Shown piece after piece: positions 1 to 8,845 of a DNA stretch of 64,000 nucleotides. How positions within the stretch are numbered: position 1 is the first letter of the stretch; each line of letters starts with the position of its first letter. The translations under genes and the position numbers were made by a program. Origin of the DNA: Planctomyces sp. (GTDB lineage Bacteria; Planctomycetota; Planctomycetia; Planctomycetales; Planctomycetaceae). The DNA is taken from NCBI GenBank assembly GCA_016795105.1, contig JAEUIH010000041.1, positions 1 to 64,000 on the forward strand. The letters run 5' to 3'. The notes under the pieces are model-generated. The model saw only the letters and a program-made list of their open reading frames with translations, had not been told where the DNA came from and ran no database searches.

Positions 1-96
1 GGTTGCTCAGGCTTTGATCTGCGATGGCGGTCAATGCCTGCTGGAAGAAAAGTCGCCGCCATCGAATTCCTCAGTCGCAGCTCCGGAATCATCGGA

Positions 97-1938
97 ATGA
101 AAACTGCTCCTATGAAATCGTTCAGTGTTTTGCTTTTGTTCCTGTCGATTGCCATTTCGGTCAGCACTCTCGAAGCCCGCGCAGCGGTCGGCAGCAACCA
201 TCCAATTTCGGTCACTGAAGCGAACATCTTCGTAACTCGAACACGAGCCATTGTGCGCATTCAGTTATTTGCAGAAGACCTGATGCTGTTTCATGACCTC
301 GAGCCCAACGAAAACGATATCATCTCGGCAGAAGACCTGCGTCGAGGCCTTCAGCTGCACACCAACTTTCTTCTCGAGAAGGTGACTCTCCGCAATTCTG
401 CCGGAGAACTCATACAGGGAAGCCAGACGGATTTGCAGCCGTTTGAAGTCCCGGAGACCGGGATTCCGACATCGGATCTGATGCTGCATTCGGCGACCTA
501 TCAGTTTGAGTTTCCCTTTGCAGAGCCCCCTGAATTTCTGACTCTGCAACAGGATATCAGCGACGCAAATTTCGTATTCCCAAGCGAAATGAAGCTTGCC
601 ATTCATCAATCGGGATCCGAACTAACCTATACGGATTCTCTGAAAGCCGGAAGCACTGTCACACTTCGCTTTGACTGGGAAAATCTGCCACTTGCCGACA
701 ATGCGACAGAGGAAGAGTGGAACAAGTGGTTCGAGAAACAGCGAGAAGCTACGCTCGGAATCACCAGCTACAGCAGTGTCTATTCGTTTATCTACATCGA
801 ACCTGCTGAAATTCGCCATGAGGTGCTCATCCCGCTTGCAAGCCTGAAGACGATCCTGCCGATGCAGCACAAGGATCCTGCATTCATTGAAGTTGCTGAA
901 CAGGAAGCTGTCCGCACATTAATTCGCGATTGGTTAAAGGATGCGAACCCAACGACAATCAACGGTTCGAAAGTCGCCCCGATATTTTCGAGCATCGATT
1001 TTTATGGCATCGATTTGAAGGACTTCGCAGCCCGCGCGGATGCTCGTCGAGTCAGTATGGCGAATGGTCGAGTTGGGATCATCATGACATATCGGGCCAG
1101 CGATGATTCTGTTCGGGACGCAACGGTCAGCTGGGACAAGTTTCATTCGTCGATCCGGAAGATTCAATCCGTCGTCTTTGCTTACCCGGATAAACTTGAT
1201 CGACATGAATTCTCTCGCTTCAGTACTCCGGAAGAGAATGTTTATCGCTGGAGTTGTCCCGCGGAGTTCCTGCCCCGACCGGCGAAGCCCGTAGAGGCTG
1301 AGATTGCCCCGAAACCAACCCTGTCGATCCCGGTGCTCACCTTCATCCTGATACCGGCTGCTGTCGGCGTTTGGTACGGCGGACGAAGTCGGGCCTCAGG
1401 GAGAATCGGTGTGATCCTGATGCTCGCAGGACTGGGATGCATTCCATTTGCACGCTGGACCATTCCTCATCCCTGGAAGTCACCGCCTGAAATCGCAGAG
1501 AACTCTGCCCGAGACATTTTTGAGGAACTTCACAACGGCACATACCGTGCCCTCGACTTCGGGACTGATGAACGCATCTACGATGTTCTGGAGAATACAG
1601 TCGACGGGCCATTGCTGGAGACTCTGTTCCTTCAGCTGAGAGAAGGCCTTGCGATGCGGGATCAGGGTGGCGCGGTTGCTCGAGTCAGAACAATCGAACA
1701 TTTGGCAACTGAGCCAATCCCGCGAGGCACCGGTGTGATCGACTGGCCTGGATTCCGTATTCGATCTGAATGGACGGTTGCCGGTACCGTGGAACACTGG
1801 GGGCACGTGCACGAACGGCGAAATCAGTTCGCGGCCCTTTTTTCCGTCGAACCCCGAAATGGAAAGTGGAAAATCACGTCCATGGAGATCGAGGATCAAA
1901 AACAGTTGTCGGCAAAGACGTCATTGCGAAAGTTCTGA
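97..1938 (+). CDS. Exported membrane-anchored protein of unknown function
   Basis: This 613-residue protein is not recognised. The frame is open to the window edge, but the ATG at 97 (or 112) starts a clear signal peptide: a hydrophobic stretch SVLLLFLSIAISV followed by an AxA-type site (EARAAVGS). A long polar, probably periplasmic, region follows to about residue 405. Then come two hydrophobic segments (around IPVLTFILIPAAVGVWYG and IGVILMLAGLGCIPFA) and a C-terminal domain of about 140 residues rich in charged and aromatic residues. The topology suggests an exported domain and a second domain on either side of the membrane. No catalytic motif is visible. It lies 117 bases before fabI on the same strand, with no obvious shared function. 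The gene itself is certain; its role is unknown. Confidence 0.8.
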   Translation: MKTAPMKSFSVLLLFLSIAISVSTLEARAAVGSNHPISVTEANIFVTRTRAIVRIQLFAEDLMLFHDLEPNENDIISAEDLRRGLQLHTNFLLEKVTLRNSAGELIQGSQTDLQPFEVPETGIPTSDLMLHSATYQFEFPFAEPPEFLTLQQDISDANFVFPSEMKLAIHQSGSELTYTDSLKAGSTVTLRFDWENLPLADNATEEEWNKWFEKQREATLGITSYSSVYSFIYIEPAEIRHEVLIPLASLKTILPMQHKDPAFIEVAEQEAVRTLIRDWLKDANPTTINGSKVAPIFSSIDFYGIDLKDFAARADARRVSMANGRVGIIMTYRASDDSVRDATVSWDKFHSSIRKIQSVVFAYPDKLDRHEFSRFSTPEENVYRWSCPAEFLPRPAKPVEAEIAPKPTLSIPVLTFILIPAAVGVWYGGRSRASGRIGVILMLAGLGCIPFARWTIPHPWKSPPEIAENSARDIFEELHNGTYRALDFGTDERIYDVLENTVDGPLLETLFLQLREGLAMRDQGGAVARVRTIEHLATEPIPRGTGVIDWPGFRIRSEWTVAGTVEHWGHVHERRNQFAALFSVEPRNGKWKITSMEIEDQKQLSAKTSLRKF

Positions 1939-2055
1939 AATCAGGGCCTTTCCGAGTGAATGCAGGCCGATTCCTTTTCCAACGACCGATTTCCACCTAT
2001 CATTCGCAGTCTGTTGAAATGTGTTTGTTCACTGAATTGAGAAGGTTTCGCAGCG

Positions 2056-2880
2056 ATGGGATTGTTTACGGGTAAGAAGGGTTTGGTTCTCGGGATTGCA
2101 AATGATCGTTCCATTGCTTGGGCGATCACAGAATATCTGCATCGCGAGGGCGCAGAAATCGGCTTTACCCACCTCCCGGATACCGGCGACCGCCCAAAGA
2201 ACCAGAACAAGGTTGCAAAGCTGGTTGAACCAATCGGTGCCAAATTTCTCGTCCCCTGCGATGTCTGCAACGATGAACATCTTGCGGCTGTCATGGATAA
2301 AGCTGCAGAAACCTTCGGAAAAATCGATTTCCTCGTCCACAGCATCGCATTTGCACCTCCGGAAGACCTGACAGGTCCGACCTGGGCCTGCAGCCGTAAC
2401 GGTTTCAAACTGGCAATGGAAATCAGCGCCTACAGCCTTCTTGCTCTTGCAGGTGCTGCGAAAAAGAAAGACATCTTCAGCAAAGAGGCCAGCGTTCTGA
2501 CGCTGTCCTACTTCGGCGGAGAAGAAGTCATCCCCGGCTACAACATCATGGGACTGTGTAAAGCCGCTCTTGAATGCGGCGTGCGTTACCTGGCAAGCGA
2601 ACTTGGTCCGGATGGTGTTCGAGTCAATGCCATCAGTGCGGGTCCAGTTCGTACAATCAGTGCGATGGGCGTCGGCGACTTCAAACAGATGCTGGACCTC
2701 TACGATGCGGTCGCACCAATGCGACGAAATATTACTGCGGATGAAGTTGGCAAGGCCGGCATGTTTCTTCTCAGTGACCTTGCCAGTGGCATCACGGCGG
2801 AAGTCCTGCATGTTGACTGCGGGTTCAGCAAGATGGGTGCACCTCCAGCAGATTTCGGCACCAAACCAGCAGCCGGCTAA
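2056..2880 (+). CDS. fabI: Enoyl-[acyl-carrier-protein] reductase (NADH), FabI type
   Basis: Catalyses the last step of each fatty-acid elongation round, reducing trans-2-enoyl-ACP with NAD(P)H in the cytosol. The 274-residue length is close to the usual 260. The N-terminal nucleotide-binding stretch [15 protein letters not shown] is the divergent FabI version of the SDR glycine motif. The catalytic pair is in [14 protein letters not shown], giving the Tyr-x6-Lys spacing typical of FabI, and the segment [18 protein letters not shown] matches the substrate-loop region. The start at 2056 gives the expected short FabI N-terminus ([13 protein letters not shown]). A Nudix gene follows after 9 bases, so the two are probably co-transcribed. 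No other FabI-type enzyme fits better. Confidence 0.95.
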   Translation: MGLFTGKKGLVLGIANDRSIAWAITEYLHREGAEIGFTHLPDTGDRPKNQNKVAKLVEPIGAKFLVPCDVCNDEHLAAVMDKAAETFGKIDFLVHSIAFAPPEDLTGPTWACSRNGFKLAMEISAYSLLALAGAAKKKDIFSKEASVLTLSYFGGEEVIPGYNIMGLCKAALECGVRYLASELGPDGVRVNAISAGPVRTISAMGVGDFKQMLDLYDAVAPMRRNITADEVGKAGMFLLSDLASGITAEVLHVDCGFSKMGAPPADFGTKPAAG

Positions 2881-2889
2881 GGTACACCC

Positions 2890-3285
2890 ATGGCAGATCG
2901 CAAAAGAATTGGAATCGCAGTCGTTGAATCCGCGGGACAATACCTCGTCGGGCTTCGTCCGGAAGGTGTACCTCTCGCGGGTCTTTCTGAATTCCCCGGA
3001 GGCAAATGCGAATCCGATGAAACTCCTCGAGCATGCGCTGTACGCGAGTGCCGAGAAGAAACCGGCTTGATGGTCGTCCCCAGCGAACAACTGGCCACGG
3101 TGGAGTATTCCTATCCGCACGGGGATGTAGAACTCCACTTCTGGCGCTGTGGCCTCGCACCCGGCATGCCCCCACAAGCACGCCCGACCGGCACGTTCCG
3201 CTGGGTCAGTATCGAAGAGATGAAATCACTGACCTTCCCCGAAGCAAACCGCTCCGTCTTAGAACATCTCATCCCCCAAATGTAG
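2890..3285 (+). CDS. Nudix hydrolase, MutT-like
   Basis: A 131-residue Nudix protein that probably hydrolyses an oxidised nucleoside triphosphate or another nucleoside-diphosphate derivative. The Nudix box is complete: GGKCESDETP continues into REC-REETGL, giving the G-x5-E-x7-REUxEExGU pattern with the metal-binding glutamates. The N-terminal strand KRIGIAVVESAGQYLVGLR and the GLSEFPGG run resemble MutT (8-oxo-dGTP pyrophosphatase), but substrate cannot be read from sequence. It lies 9 bases after fabI. Its last codons CAA ATG TAG are the first bases of a repeat unit that recurs downstream, so the repeat supplies its stop codon and the final residues may differ from relatives without the insertion. 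Confidence 0.88.
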   Translation: MADRKRIGIAVVESAGQYLVGLRPEGVPLAGLSEFPGGKCESDETPRACAVRECREETGLMVVPSEQLATVEYSYPHGDVELHFWRCGLAPGMPPQARPTGTFRWVSIEEMKSLTFPEANRSVLEHLIPQM

Positions 3286-3636
3286 GATGGGCATTCCTGC
3301 CCGTCCCGCACTGGTTCGAGTACTACCGCGGCGCACAAATGTAGGATGGGCATTCCTGCCCGTCCCGTGCTGGGTCGAGTACTGGCTCGCGGCGCAGGGG
3401 CGGCTCGGGCAGGAATCCCCAAGCTACGACTTGTCACGCACTGGGTCGAGCACTACTGCGGCGCACAAATGTAGGATGGGCATTCCTGCCCGTGCTGGGT
3501 CGAGTACTGGCTCGCGGCGCAGGGGCGGCTCGGGCAGGAATGCCCAAGCTACGATTTGTCCACACCCTGGTTCGAGTACTACAGCGGCGCAGGGAGGCTC
3601 GGGCAGGAATGCCCAAGCTACGACTCGTCACGACAG
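3279..3636. repeat. Intergenic repeat island, GTAGGATGGGCATTCC family (copy 1)
   Basis: The gap between two convergent genes is filled by alternating modules. Module A is GTAGGATGGGCATTCCTGCC (near 3284, 3342 and 3472). Module B is CGGGCAGGAATGCCCAAGC (near 3526 and 3600, with a variant near 3400) and is almost the reverse complement of A. Each carries a short dyad, GGGCA-4-TGCCC. They are joined by a spacer containing CTGGTTCGAGTACT and GCGGCGCAGG. The array starts at the stop codon of the Nudix gene and ends at the stop codon of the DUF1501 gene. A second array lies at 16,670-17,061. Short reading frames inside it (for example the peptide VGWAFLPV) are by-products of the repeat and not genes. 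Confidence 0.85.
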
Positions 3637-5022
3637 TATCTCCTGAACGACATTGCCGTACACATCCGTCAAACGGAAGTCACGGCCTGCGTAGCGATAC
3701 GTTAGCCGGGTATGATCGAGTCCCAATAGATGCATGACCGTGGCGTGCCAGTCGTGGATGTGGCACTTGTTTTCGACGGCTTCACGACCATGATCGTCGG
3801 TTGCGCCATAGCTCATTCCACCTTTGACTCCGCCTCCAGCCATCCAGATTGTATAACCCTTGTGATTGTGATCACGCCCATCTCCGTTCTGAGCATCCGG
3901 AGTTCTGCCAAACTCGCCACCCCAGATCACCAGCGTATCCTTCAGCAATCCTCGCTGATCGAGATCTTTCAGCAGACCGGCGATTGGTTTATCAATCTCA
4001 TTGCAGCGTTCCGGAAGATCGGTCTTCAGGCGGTTATGGTGATCCCAGTTTCCGTGAGTAATCTCAATGAAGCGTACGCCAGCCTCGGCGAATCGACGAG
4101 CCATCAAACACTGTCTGCCGAATGCATCAGTGTCCCCCTCATCGATACCATACATCGCCAGGGTCTTGTCAGACTCTTTGGAAAGATCCATCAGTTCCGG
4201 CAGAGCATCCTGCATACGAAACGCGAGTTCATAAGATTCAATGACACCTTCGACACCAGGCTGTTCCTTTTCTCTCGCCAGCTTCTGCTTATTCAACTTC
4301 TGGATAAAATCCAGCTGACGACGCTGAGCATTGTCTGCAAGCCGTGGATTGCTGATGTCAGGAAGAGACGGTCCGCTGTTTGAGTTGCCACGCTGAGCCG
4401 CACCGCCTCTTTGTTGATTTCTGCCCACCTTTGTCCCCTGGTAAATCGCCGGGAGAAAGGCGCTGCCGTAATTCTGAGCCGATGCCGCCGGCGCATTCAA
4501 TGCGACGAATCCAGGCATGCTGTCGTTTTCCGTTCCAAGACCATACAACGTCCACGCGCCGAGTGATGGACGGACGAACTGAGCATTGCCGGTGTGCATT
4601 TGAGTCATTGCCCGAGGATGGGTAGGCTGATCACAATGCATTGACCGCATCAGGCACAGTTCATCAGCATGCTTCGCCACCTCCGGAAACAGATCAGAAA
4701 TCCAAAGCCCACTCTTACCATGCTGGCGAAACTCCCATGGTGAAGCCATGAGACGACCACCGGAGCGTCCGCCTTTTCCGGCATCTGCCGCCAGTTGAGG
4801 CTTATAGTCAAAGGTATCCAGGTGCGACGGGCCCCCCTGCATGCACAGGAAGATGACTCGCTTTGCCTTCGGCGGAAAGTGAGGTTGCTTCGGCGCCAAA
4901 GGATTTGATGATTCACTTTCTGCAGCCTGAGTCGACAACCCGGCAAATGCCAAAAACCCAAACCCCGCCGACGCCGTCTGCAGCATAGCTCTGCGTGAGA
5001 ATCCGCTGAAGTCCGTATTCAT
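3628..5022 (-). CDS. DUF1501 domain protein, Tat-exported
   Basis: This 464-residue protein belongs to the planctomycete DUF1501 family, distantly related to alkaline-phosphatase-like sulfatases. The N-terminus FSRRAMLQTASAGFGFLAFAG is a twin-arginine signal, so it should be exported folded. Family motifs visible include FLCMQGGPSHLDTFDYKP, GDTDAFGRQCLMARRFAEAG, THGNWDHH, and LVIWGGEFGRTPDAQNGDGRDHN. It lies 59 bases downstream of the PSCyt1/DUF1549/DUF1553 gene on the same strand, the standard pairing in planctomycetes. The substrate is unknown. Its TGA stop lies at the edge of the neighbouring repeat array, within the sequence GTGACGAGTCGTAGC, which matches GTGACAAGTCGTAGC inside the repeats. 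Confidence 0.93.
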   Translation of the reverse strand: MNTDFSGFSRRAMLQTASAGFGFLAFAGLSTQAAESESSNPLAPKQPHFPPKAKRVIFLCMQGGPSHLDTFDYKPQLAADAGKGGRSGGRLMASPWEFRQHGKSGLWISDLFPEVAKHADELCLMRSMHCDQPTHPRAMTQMHTGNAQFVRPSLGAWTLYGLGTENDSMPGFVALNAPAASAQNYGSAFLPAIYQGTKVGRNQQRGGAAQRGNSNSGPSLPDISNPRLADNAQRRQLDFIQKLNKQKLAREKEQPGVEGVIESYELAFRMQDALPELMDLSKESDKTLAMYGIDEGDTDAFGRQCLMARRFAEAGVRFIEITHGNWDHHNRLKTDLPERCNEIDKPIAGLLKDLDQRGLLKDTLVIWGGEFGRTPDAQNGDGRDHNHKGYTIWMAGGGVKGGMSYGATDDHGREAVENKCHIHDWHATVMHLLGLDHTRLTYRYAGRDFRLTDVYGNVVQEILS

Positions 5023-5081
5023 GATTGTAAGTTCCTGTGCTCTGTGGAATTGCTTCCGGTGTTGACAGATGTATTCAGAAT

Positions 5082-7712
5082 CTAATTCGCGTAACGGTAT
5101 TCGGCAGATGCAAACAGTGACTGACAGAACTGGCTCAACCCTGCGAACGCCTGCTCATTGCGATCTCTGACCCCGCTGCCTCGAGTATCTCCCACGGCAG
5201 CCATTGCGCCTCGCAGAAACTGTTGAGACACCTTCACCTCATCCTCAGTTGGGGGGCGGTTGTAGACCAGCTGAAATGCCAGCCGAATCCTGTCCGTTGG
5301 TGTCTCTGCTTCCTTCAATAATCTTCGAGCAAGTGCATCACTCTGCTCGAGTACAAACACATTGTTCAGCATGTACAGAGCCTGCCCTGGAGTATTTGAA
5401 GATTCTCGCTCGCCGATCACCATACTCGGTTCCGCGAAATCGAAGACTTCAAGTGCACGAGGAAGCGAATTCCTCGCAATCGGCAGATACACCGAACGAT
5501 AGTACACTGTCGTATCAAGAAAGCTGGTCCCACTCTGGCGAGCTCGAGCCGCGGCAATCAGATTCTGAACACCCTGTCGACGAACCTCTCCTCGATCCGG
5601 ACCGCCGGGTGGAGTTTGTGGCAATGCCATCGCCGGACCCGTTTCTCTGATCATTCCCGATCCGAACCCTGAGATCATTGAACCACGAGGTCGCTTCAGA
5701 TCAATCTGACCACTTGCCGCCAGCATGCCATCGCGGATCACTTCCGCGTCAAGGCGTCGTGTGTTGCCGCGGGCGTGGTACAGGTTATCCGGGTCTTTTT
5801 CAAATCTTTCCACGTCGTATGCAGAAGACAACTGGTACACACGCGAACTGGCGATCTCCCGAATCATGGCTTTCACTGACCAGCCGGATTCAACAAACCT
5901 TACCGCAAGATAGTCCAGCAACTCGGCATGAGTTGGACCTGGCCCCGATGCTCCAAAATTCTCCGTCTCCCGAACAATGGCGTCACCAATCAAATGCTGC
6001 CAGATTCGGTTCACCATCACTCGAGCCGTCAGTGGGTGGTCCGGAGACGTCATCCAGCGAGAAAGTTCAAGTCGGCCGGATGTCTTTGAAGACAATTCTA
6101 CGTTCTCAGACGACAAGACCTGTACGAATCCACGTTTCACTTCCTGAGCCGGTTGATCAATCTCACCTCTCACAAGTACACGTGCATTTCGAATCTGAGC
6201 AGCATCCTGCACACCCATGCAGGCCGTAATTGGCTCTCCGTTGTCATCAACTGAGTTGATCTGATTGGTCAGTTGAGTCGCCTGCTGTTCAAGCAGGAAT
6301 TGATTGGCAAAGTTTCTTCTCTGGTCACCGTCTGTTTTCTGAGGCTGACGGGCTGCTCGTCGTGCTTCCAGTGCCTCCCGTTCCAGTTCGTCTCGCCGTC
6401 TTCGCATCTCCGCGAGTTCCTCACGAGAGAGAGACTTGACATTGGGATCCGGGTCATCAGTTGGCAGTATGATCAGATTACTTGGCTGACGATTCCTCTG
6501 AGTTCTCGCTCCTCCATACAAAGTTGCAGTGCTTTGAAAAATCCCTGCAACAGCGTAGTAGTCCGTTTGAGGGATCGGATCAAACTTGTGGTCATGACAT
6601 CGTGCACATGCAACGGAAACCCCCATGAAGACTCGAGTCGTCACGTCAACCTGTTCATCAATCAGGTCGGCCTGAAACTGTCGAGGGTTCTGTTCGATCA
6701 GAGCTTTCGGCCCAAGAGCAAGGAACCCAGTCGCAATCAAATGCTCGGCCCATTCTGCGTCATCCTTCGCCGGCAACAGGTCACCTGCAATCTGTTCTCT
6801 GACGAACTCATCATAAGGCTTATCCTGATTGAAGGACTCAATCACATAGTCTCGATATCGCCATGCATGAGGAAATGACAAATCAACTTCTTTGCCAGCG
6901 GACTCTGCATATCGAGCAACATCAAGCCAGTGACGACCCCAGCGCTCTCCAAACTGCGGAGTATCCAGCAGGCGGTCAATTTCCGATGCGATCGCATCTT
7001 CCCGATTCAGCTCCCATGACTTCACGAATCGGTCGATCGCCTGCGGAGACGGAGGCAATCCAACAAGATCAATACTGAGGCGTCGCAGAAGTGTATGCGC
7101 GTCCGCATCCGGATTCGGGGCCAGGTTCTGCTCCTGATACTTTGCAGAAACCAAACGATCGATATTCGTTCGTGCCCACTCTGTCTCCGCCGGAATTGAT
7201 GGACGAACAGGCTTCCTGAATGCCCAGAACTCGCGTCCCTTCTCGATGTCTTCCGGACCAACCCGAGACTTTAAAACCACACCCGTTGATGCTCGTGGAT
7301 CCGGTGCACCCATTTCAATCCACGTGCGAAAGTCTGCGATGACCGCTTCCGGAAGCTTCTGCTTCGGAGGCATGTTGAGATCCTGATGATTGATGGCATT
7401 CCACAGCAGACTTTGTTCGAGGTCGCCCGGAACAATCGCCGGCCCGGACTCACCCCCGGCAAGCAATGCGTCTCGGCTGTCAACCGCCAGGCCACCGCGA
7501 ATACCTGAACCATCGGCCGAGTGGCACCGGTAACAATGCTCAACCAATACCGGACGGATCTTCGCTTCAAAGAACCGCAGTCCTTCTTCTGTTGGTTTCG
7601 GCTGTTGTTCTTCATCCGCAGTCGCAGTGGCAGGACTGCCTACCAAAACGCAGGACAACAGAATCCCTGCTGAGCACCACCAACGCCCGAAATTTTCGCA
7701 TTTACCGTTCAT
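5082..7712 (-). CDS. PSCyt1 / DUF1549 / DUF1553 (PSD1) protein
   Basis: A planctomycete-specific exported protein of 876 residues from the ATG at 7712; the frame opens upstream, but this start gives a proper signal peptide (SAGILLSCVLVGSPATATA). Domains in order: a PSCyt1 cytochrome-c-like module with the haem-binding motif CYRCH, then DUF1549 (PSCyt2) from about residue 170 with LLRRLSIDLVGLPPSP, WGRHWLDVARYAES and a second CxxCH in CARCHDHKFDPI, and DUF1553 from about residue 530 to the end with LTARVMVNRIWQHLIG and LNNVFVLEQSDALARRLL. It is presumably periplasmic and may transfer electrons for the partner DUF1501 protein 59 bases downstream. The true reaction is not established. An 18-bp minisatellite begins 41 bases upstream of the start. 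Confidence 0.93.
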   Translation of the reverse strand: MNGKCENFGRWWCSAGILLSCVLVGSPATATADEEQQPKPTEEGLRFFEAKIRPVLVEHCYRCHSADGSGIRGGLAVDSRDALLAGGESGPAIVPGDLEQSLLWNAINHQDLNMPPKQKLPEAVIADFRTWIEMGAPDPRASTGVVLKSRVGPEDIEKGREFWAFRKPVRPSIPAETEWARTNIDRLVSAKYQEQNLAPNPDADAHTLLRRLSIDLVGLPPSPQAIDRFVKSWELNREDAIASEIDRLLDTPQFGERWGRHWLDVARYAESAGKEVDLSFPHAWRYRDYVIESFNQDKPYDEFVREQIAGDLLPAKDDAEWAEHLIATGFLALGPKALIEQNPRQFQADLIDEQVDVTTRVFMGVSVACARCHDHKFDPIPQTDYYAVAGIFQSTATLYGGARTQRNRQPSNLIILPTDDPDPNVKSLSREELAEMRRRRDELEREALEARRAARQPQKTDGDQRRNFANQFLLEQQATQLTNQINSVDDNGEPITACMGVQDAAQIRNARVLVRGEIDQPAQEVKRGFVQVLSSENVELSSKTSGRLELSRWMTSPDHPLTARVMVNRIWQHLIGDAIVRETENFGASGPGPTHAELLDYLAVRFVESGWSVKAMIREIASSRVYQLSSAYDVERFEKDPDNLYHARGNTRRLDAEVIRDGMLAASGQIDLKRPRGSMISGFGSGMIRETGPAMALPQTPPGGPDRGEVRRQGVQNLIAAARARQSGTSFLDTTVYYRSVYLPIARNSLPRALEVFDFAEPSMVIGERESSNTPGQALYMLNNVFVLEQSDALARRLLKEAETPTDRIRLAFQLVYNRPPTEDEVKVSQQFLRGAMAAVGDTRGSGVRDRNEQAFAGLSQFCQSLFASAEYRYAN

Positions 7713-7752
7713 GAGTGTTCTCTCTGCACTGGCTGTTTTTCCTGGCACTTGA

Positions 7753-7832
7753 CCGGTGCTCCGGCACTAACCGGTGCTCCGGCACTAACCGGTGCTCCGG
7801 CACTAACCGGTTCTCCGGCACTAACCGGTGCT
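7753..7832. repeat. 18-bp tandem repeat, about 4.5 copies
   Basis: The unit CCGGTGCTCCGGCACTAA is repeated head to tail at 7753, 7771, 7789 and 7807, with a partial fifth copy at 7825. The fourth copy has one change (TTCTCC for TGCTCC). Each unit contains the dyad GTGC-TCCG-GCAC, so each could form a small hairpin. The array lies in the 233-base gap between the EF-hand gene and the PSCyt1/DUF1553 gene, just upstream of the latter's start, in its likely promoter or leader. Confidence 0.95.
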
Positions 7833-7945
7833 CTGCATTCACTGGCGGGATGCTTGAGCTTGCACAATTCTATTCACACAACGAGTTGGTTCACTCGAAG
7901 TGGCTTCATCGAACACAGGCATCCTCAAAAGGATGCCCCCCGGAT

Positions 7946-8602
7946 TTACTCAACTGGTGGTCTCTTTGGGCGAACCCCGGAGCCATCTTTTCCTTCGTTT
8001 TCACCCCGTACGCCTCGCAATCCTCCTCGTTCCTCAAATCGAGCGGCTGCTTCAGACATTTCCTTTTCGGAAATGGAGCCATCACCGTCCGAATCGAGTC
8101 GCGATACCATCTGCTTCATCCGTTCAGGAATTTCATCGCCTGATAGCATTCCATCCCCATCCGCATCCTGGCGTTTAAACATCTGCAGCATCATGTCTTT
8201 GGACATCATTGGGCCTCCGGGACCTCCGGGTCCGGGTTGACCAGGCTGTCCCGGACGTCCTGGGCGACCGGGGCCGTTTTGCCCGTCACGTCCCATCGCT
8301 GCAAAATCAGGACGAAGTTCTTCCGGACTTAAAACACCATTGCCGTCCTTATCCAGAGTTGCCAGGGACTTCGAGGCGTTTTCCAGCTCGGGCGCAGACA
8401 ACTCACCATTTCCGTCGGTATCCAGAGCCGCCATCAGCGGCATCCGAGCCATCAAAGCTCCCATATCCGGGCGGCCGCCTTGTTCGCGCATCCCCTGAAG
8501 GCGGGGTCTTTCCCCGGCTCCTCGCTGCTCCTCCTGAGCAACTGCTCCGGTTGTCAAAATTGTAAAAGCCAGCAGGCTCGACAGTCGCATTGATCGTTTC
8601 AC
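7946..8602 (-). CDS. Secreted EF-hand calcium-binding protein with collagen-like stretch
   Basis: A 218-residue exported protein with four EF-hand loops: DTDGNGELSAPE, DKDGNGVLSPEE, DADGDGMLSGDE and DSDGDGSISEKE. These are arranged as two pairs separated by a Gly-Pro-Gln-rich stretch (GRPGQPGQPGPGGPGGP) that has a collagen-like Gly-x-x rhythm. The N-terminus MRLSSLLAFTILTTGAVAQE is a signal peptide. The start is probably the GTG at 8602, because AGGAG lies six bases upstream; an ATG at 8590 is the alternative. EF-hand proteins of this kind are common in planctomycetes and are thought to bind calcium outside the cell. The partner is unknown. The next downstream gene on the same strand is the PSCyt1/DUF1553 gene. 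Confidence 0.88.
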   Translation of the reverse strand: MKRSMRLSSLLAFTILTTGAVAQEEQRGAGERPRLQGMREQGGRPDMGALMARMPLMAALDTDGNGELSAPELENASKSLATLDKDGNGVLSPEELRPDFAAMGRDGQNGPGRPGRPGQPGQPGPGGPGGPMMSKDMMLQMFKRQDADGDGMLSGDEIPERMKQMVSRLDSDGDGSISEKEMSEAAARFEERGGLRGVRGENEGKDGSGVRPKRPPVE

Positions 8603-8845
8603 AGGAGACTCCTCGTGCTAAAGCCAGAACGGCAAAGTATTTACAGATGGATATTGGTTTCGCACCGGCGGTACGACAACCACTCTTTGACCAGTACCGC
8701 CAGTTCCGTTCGGAAATCCACAGCGACTTTCGAAAATCTCCTGGTGACTGTTATTTTCCAAAGCTCCTGATGTAAACGAATCAGGTTTGAGTCGAATAGA
8801 ATTGACAAGCCTGTAACCCGCATCCCTGTTTCGGCCAAATCGCAC

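Noticed and set aside
2029-3177. 382-residue minus-strand frame opposite fabI
   Set aside because: Rich in Cys, His and Phe, no recognisable domain, and entirely antisense to fabI and the Nudix gene.
3287-3646. Reading frames with the peptide VGWAFLPV in the repeat island
   Set aside because: They are translations of the GTAGGATGGGCATTCC repeat in several frames, without a ribosome site or consistent codon use.
6273-6878. Plus-strand frame of 201 residues opposite the DUF1549/DUF1553 gene
   Set aside because: Antisense shadow of a well-supported gene; no domain or ribosome site.
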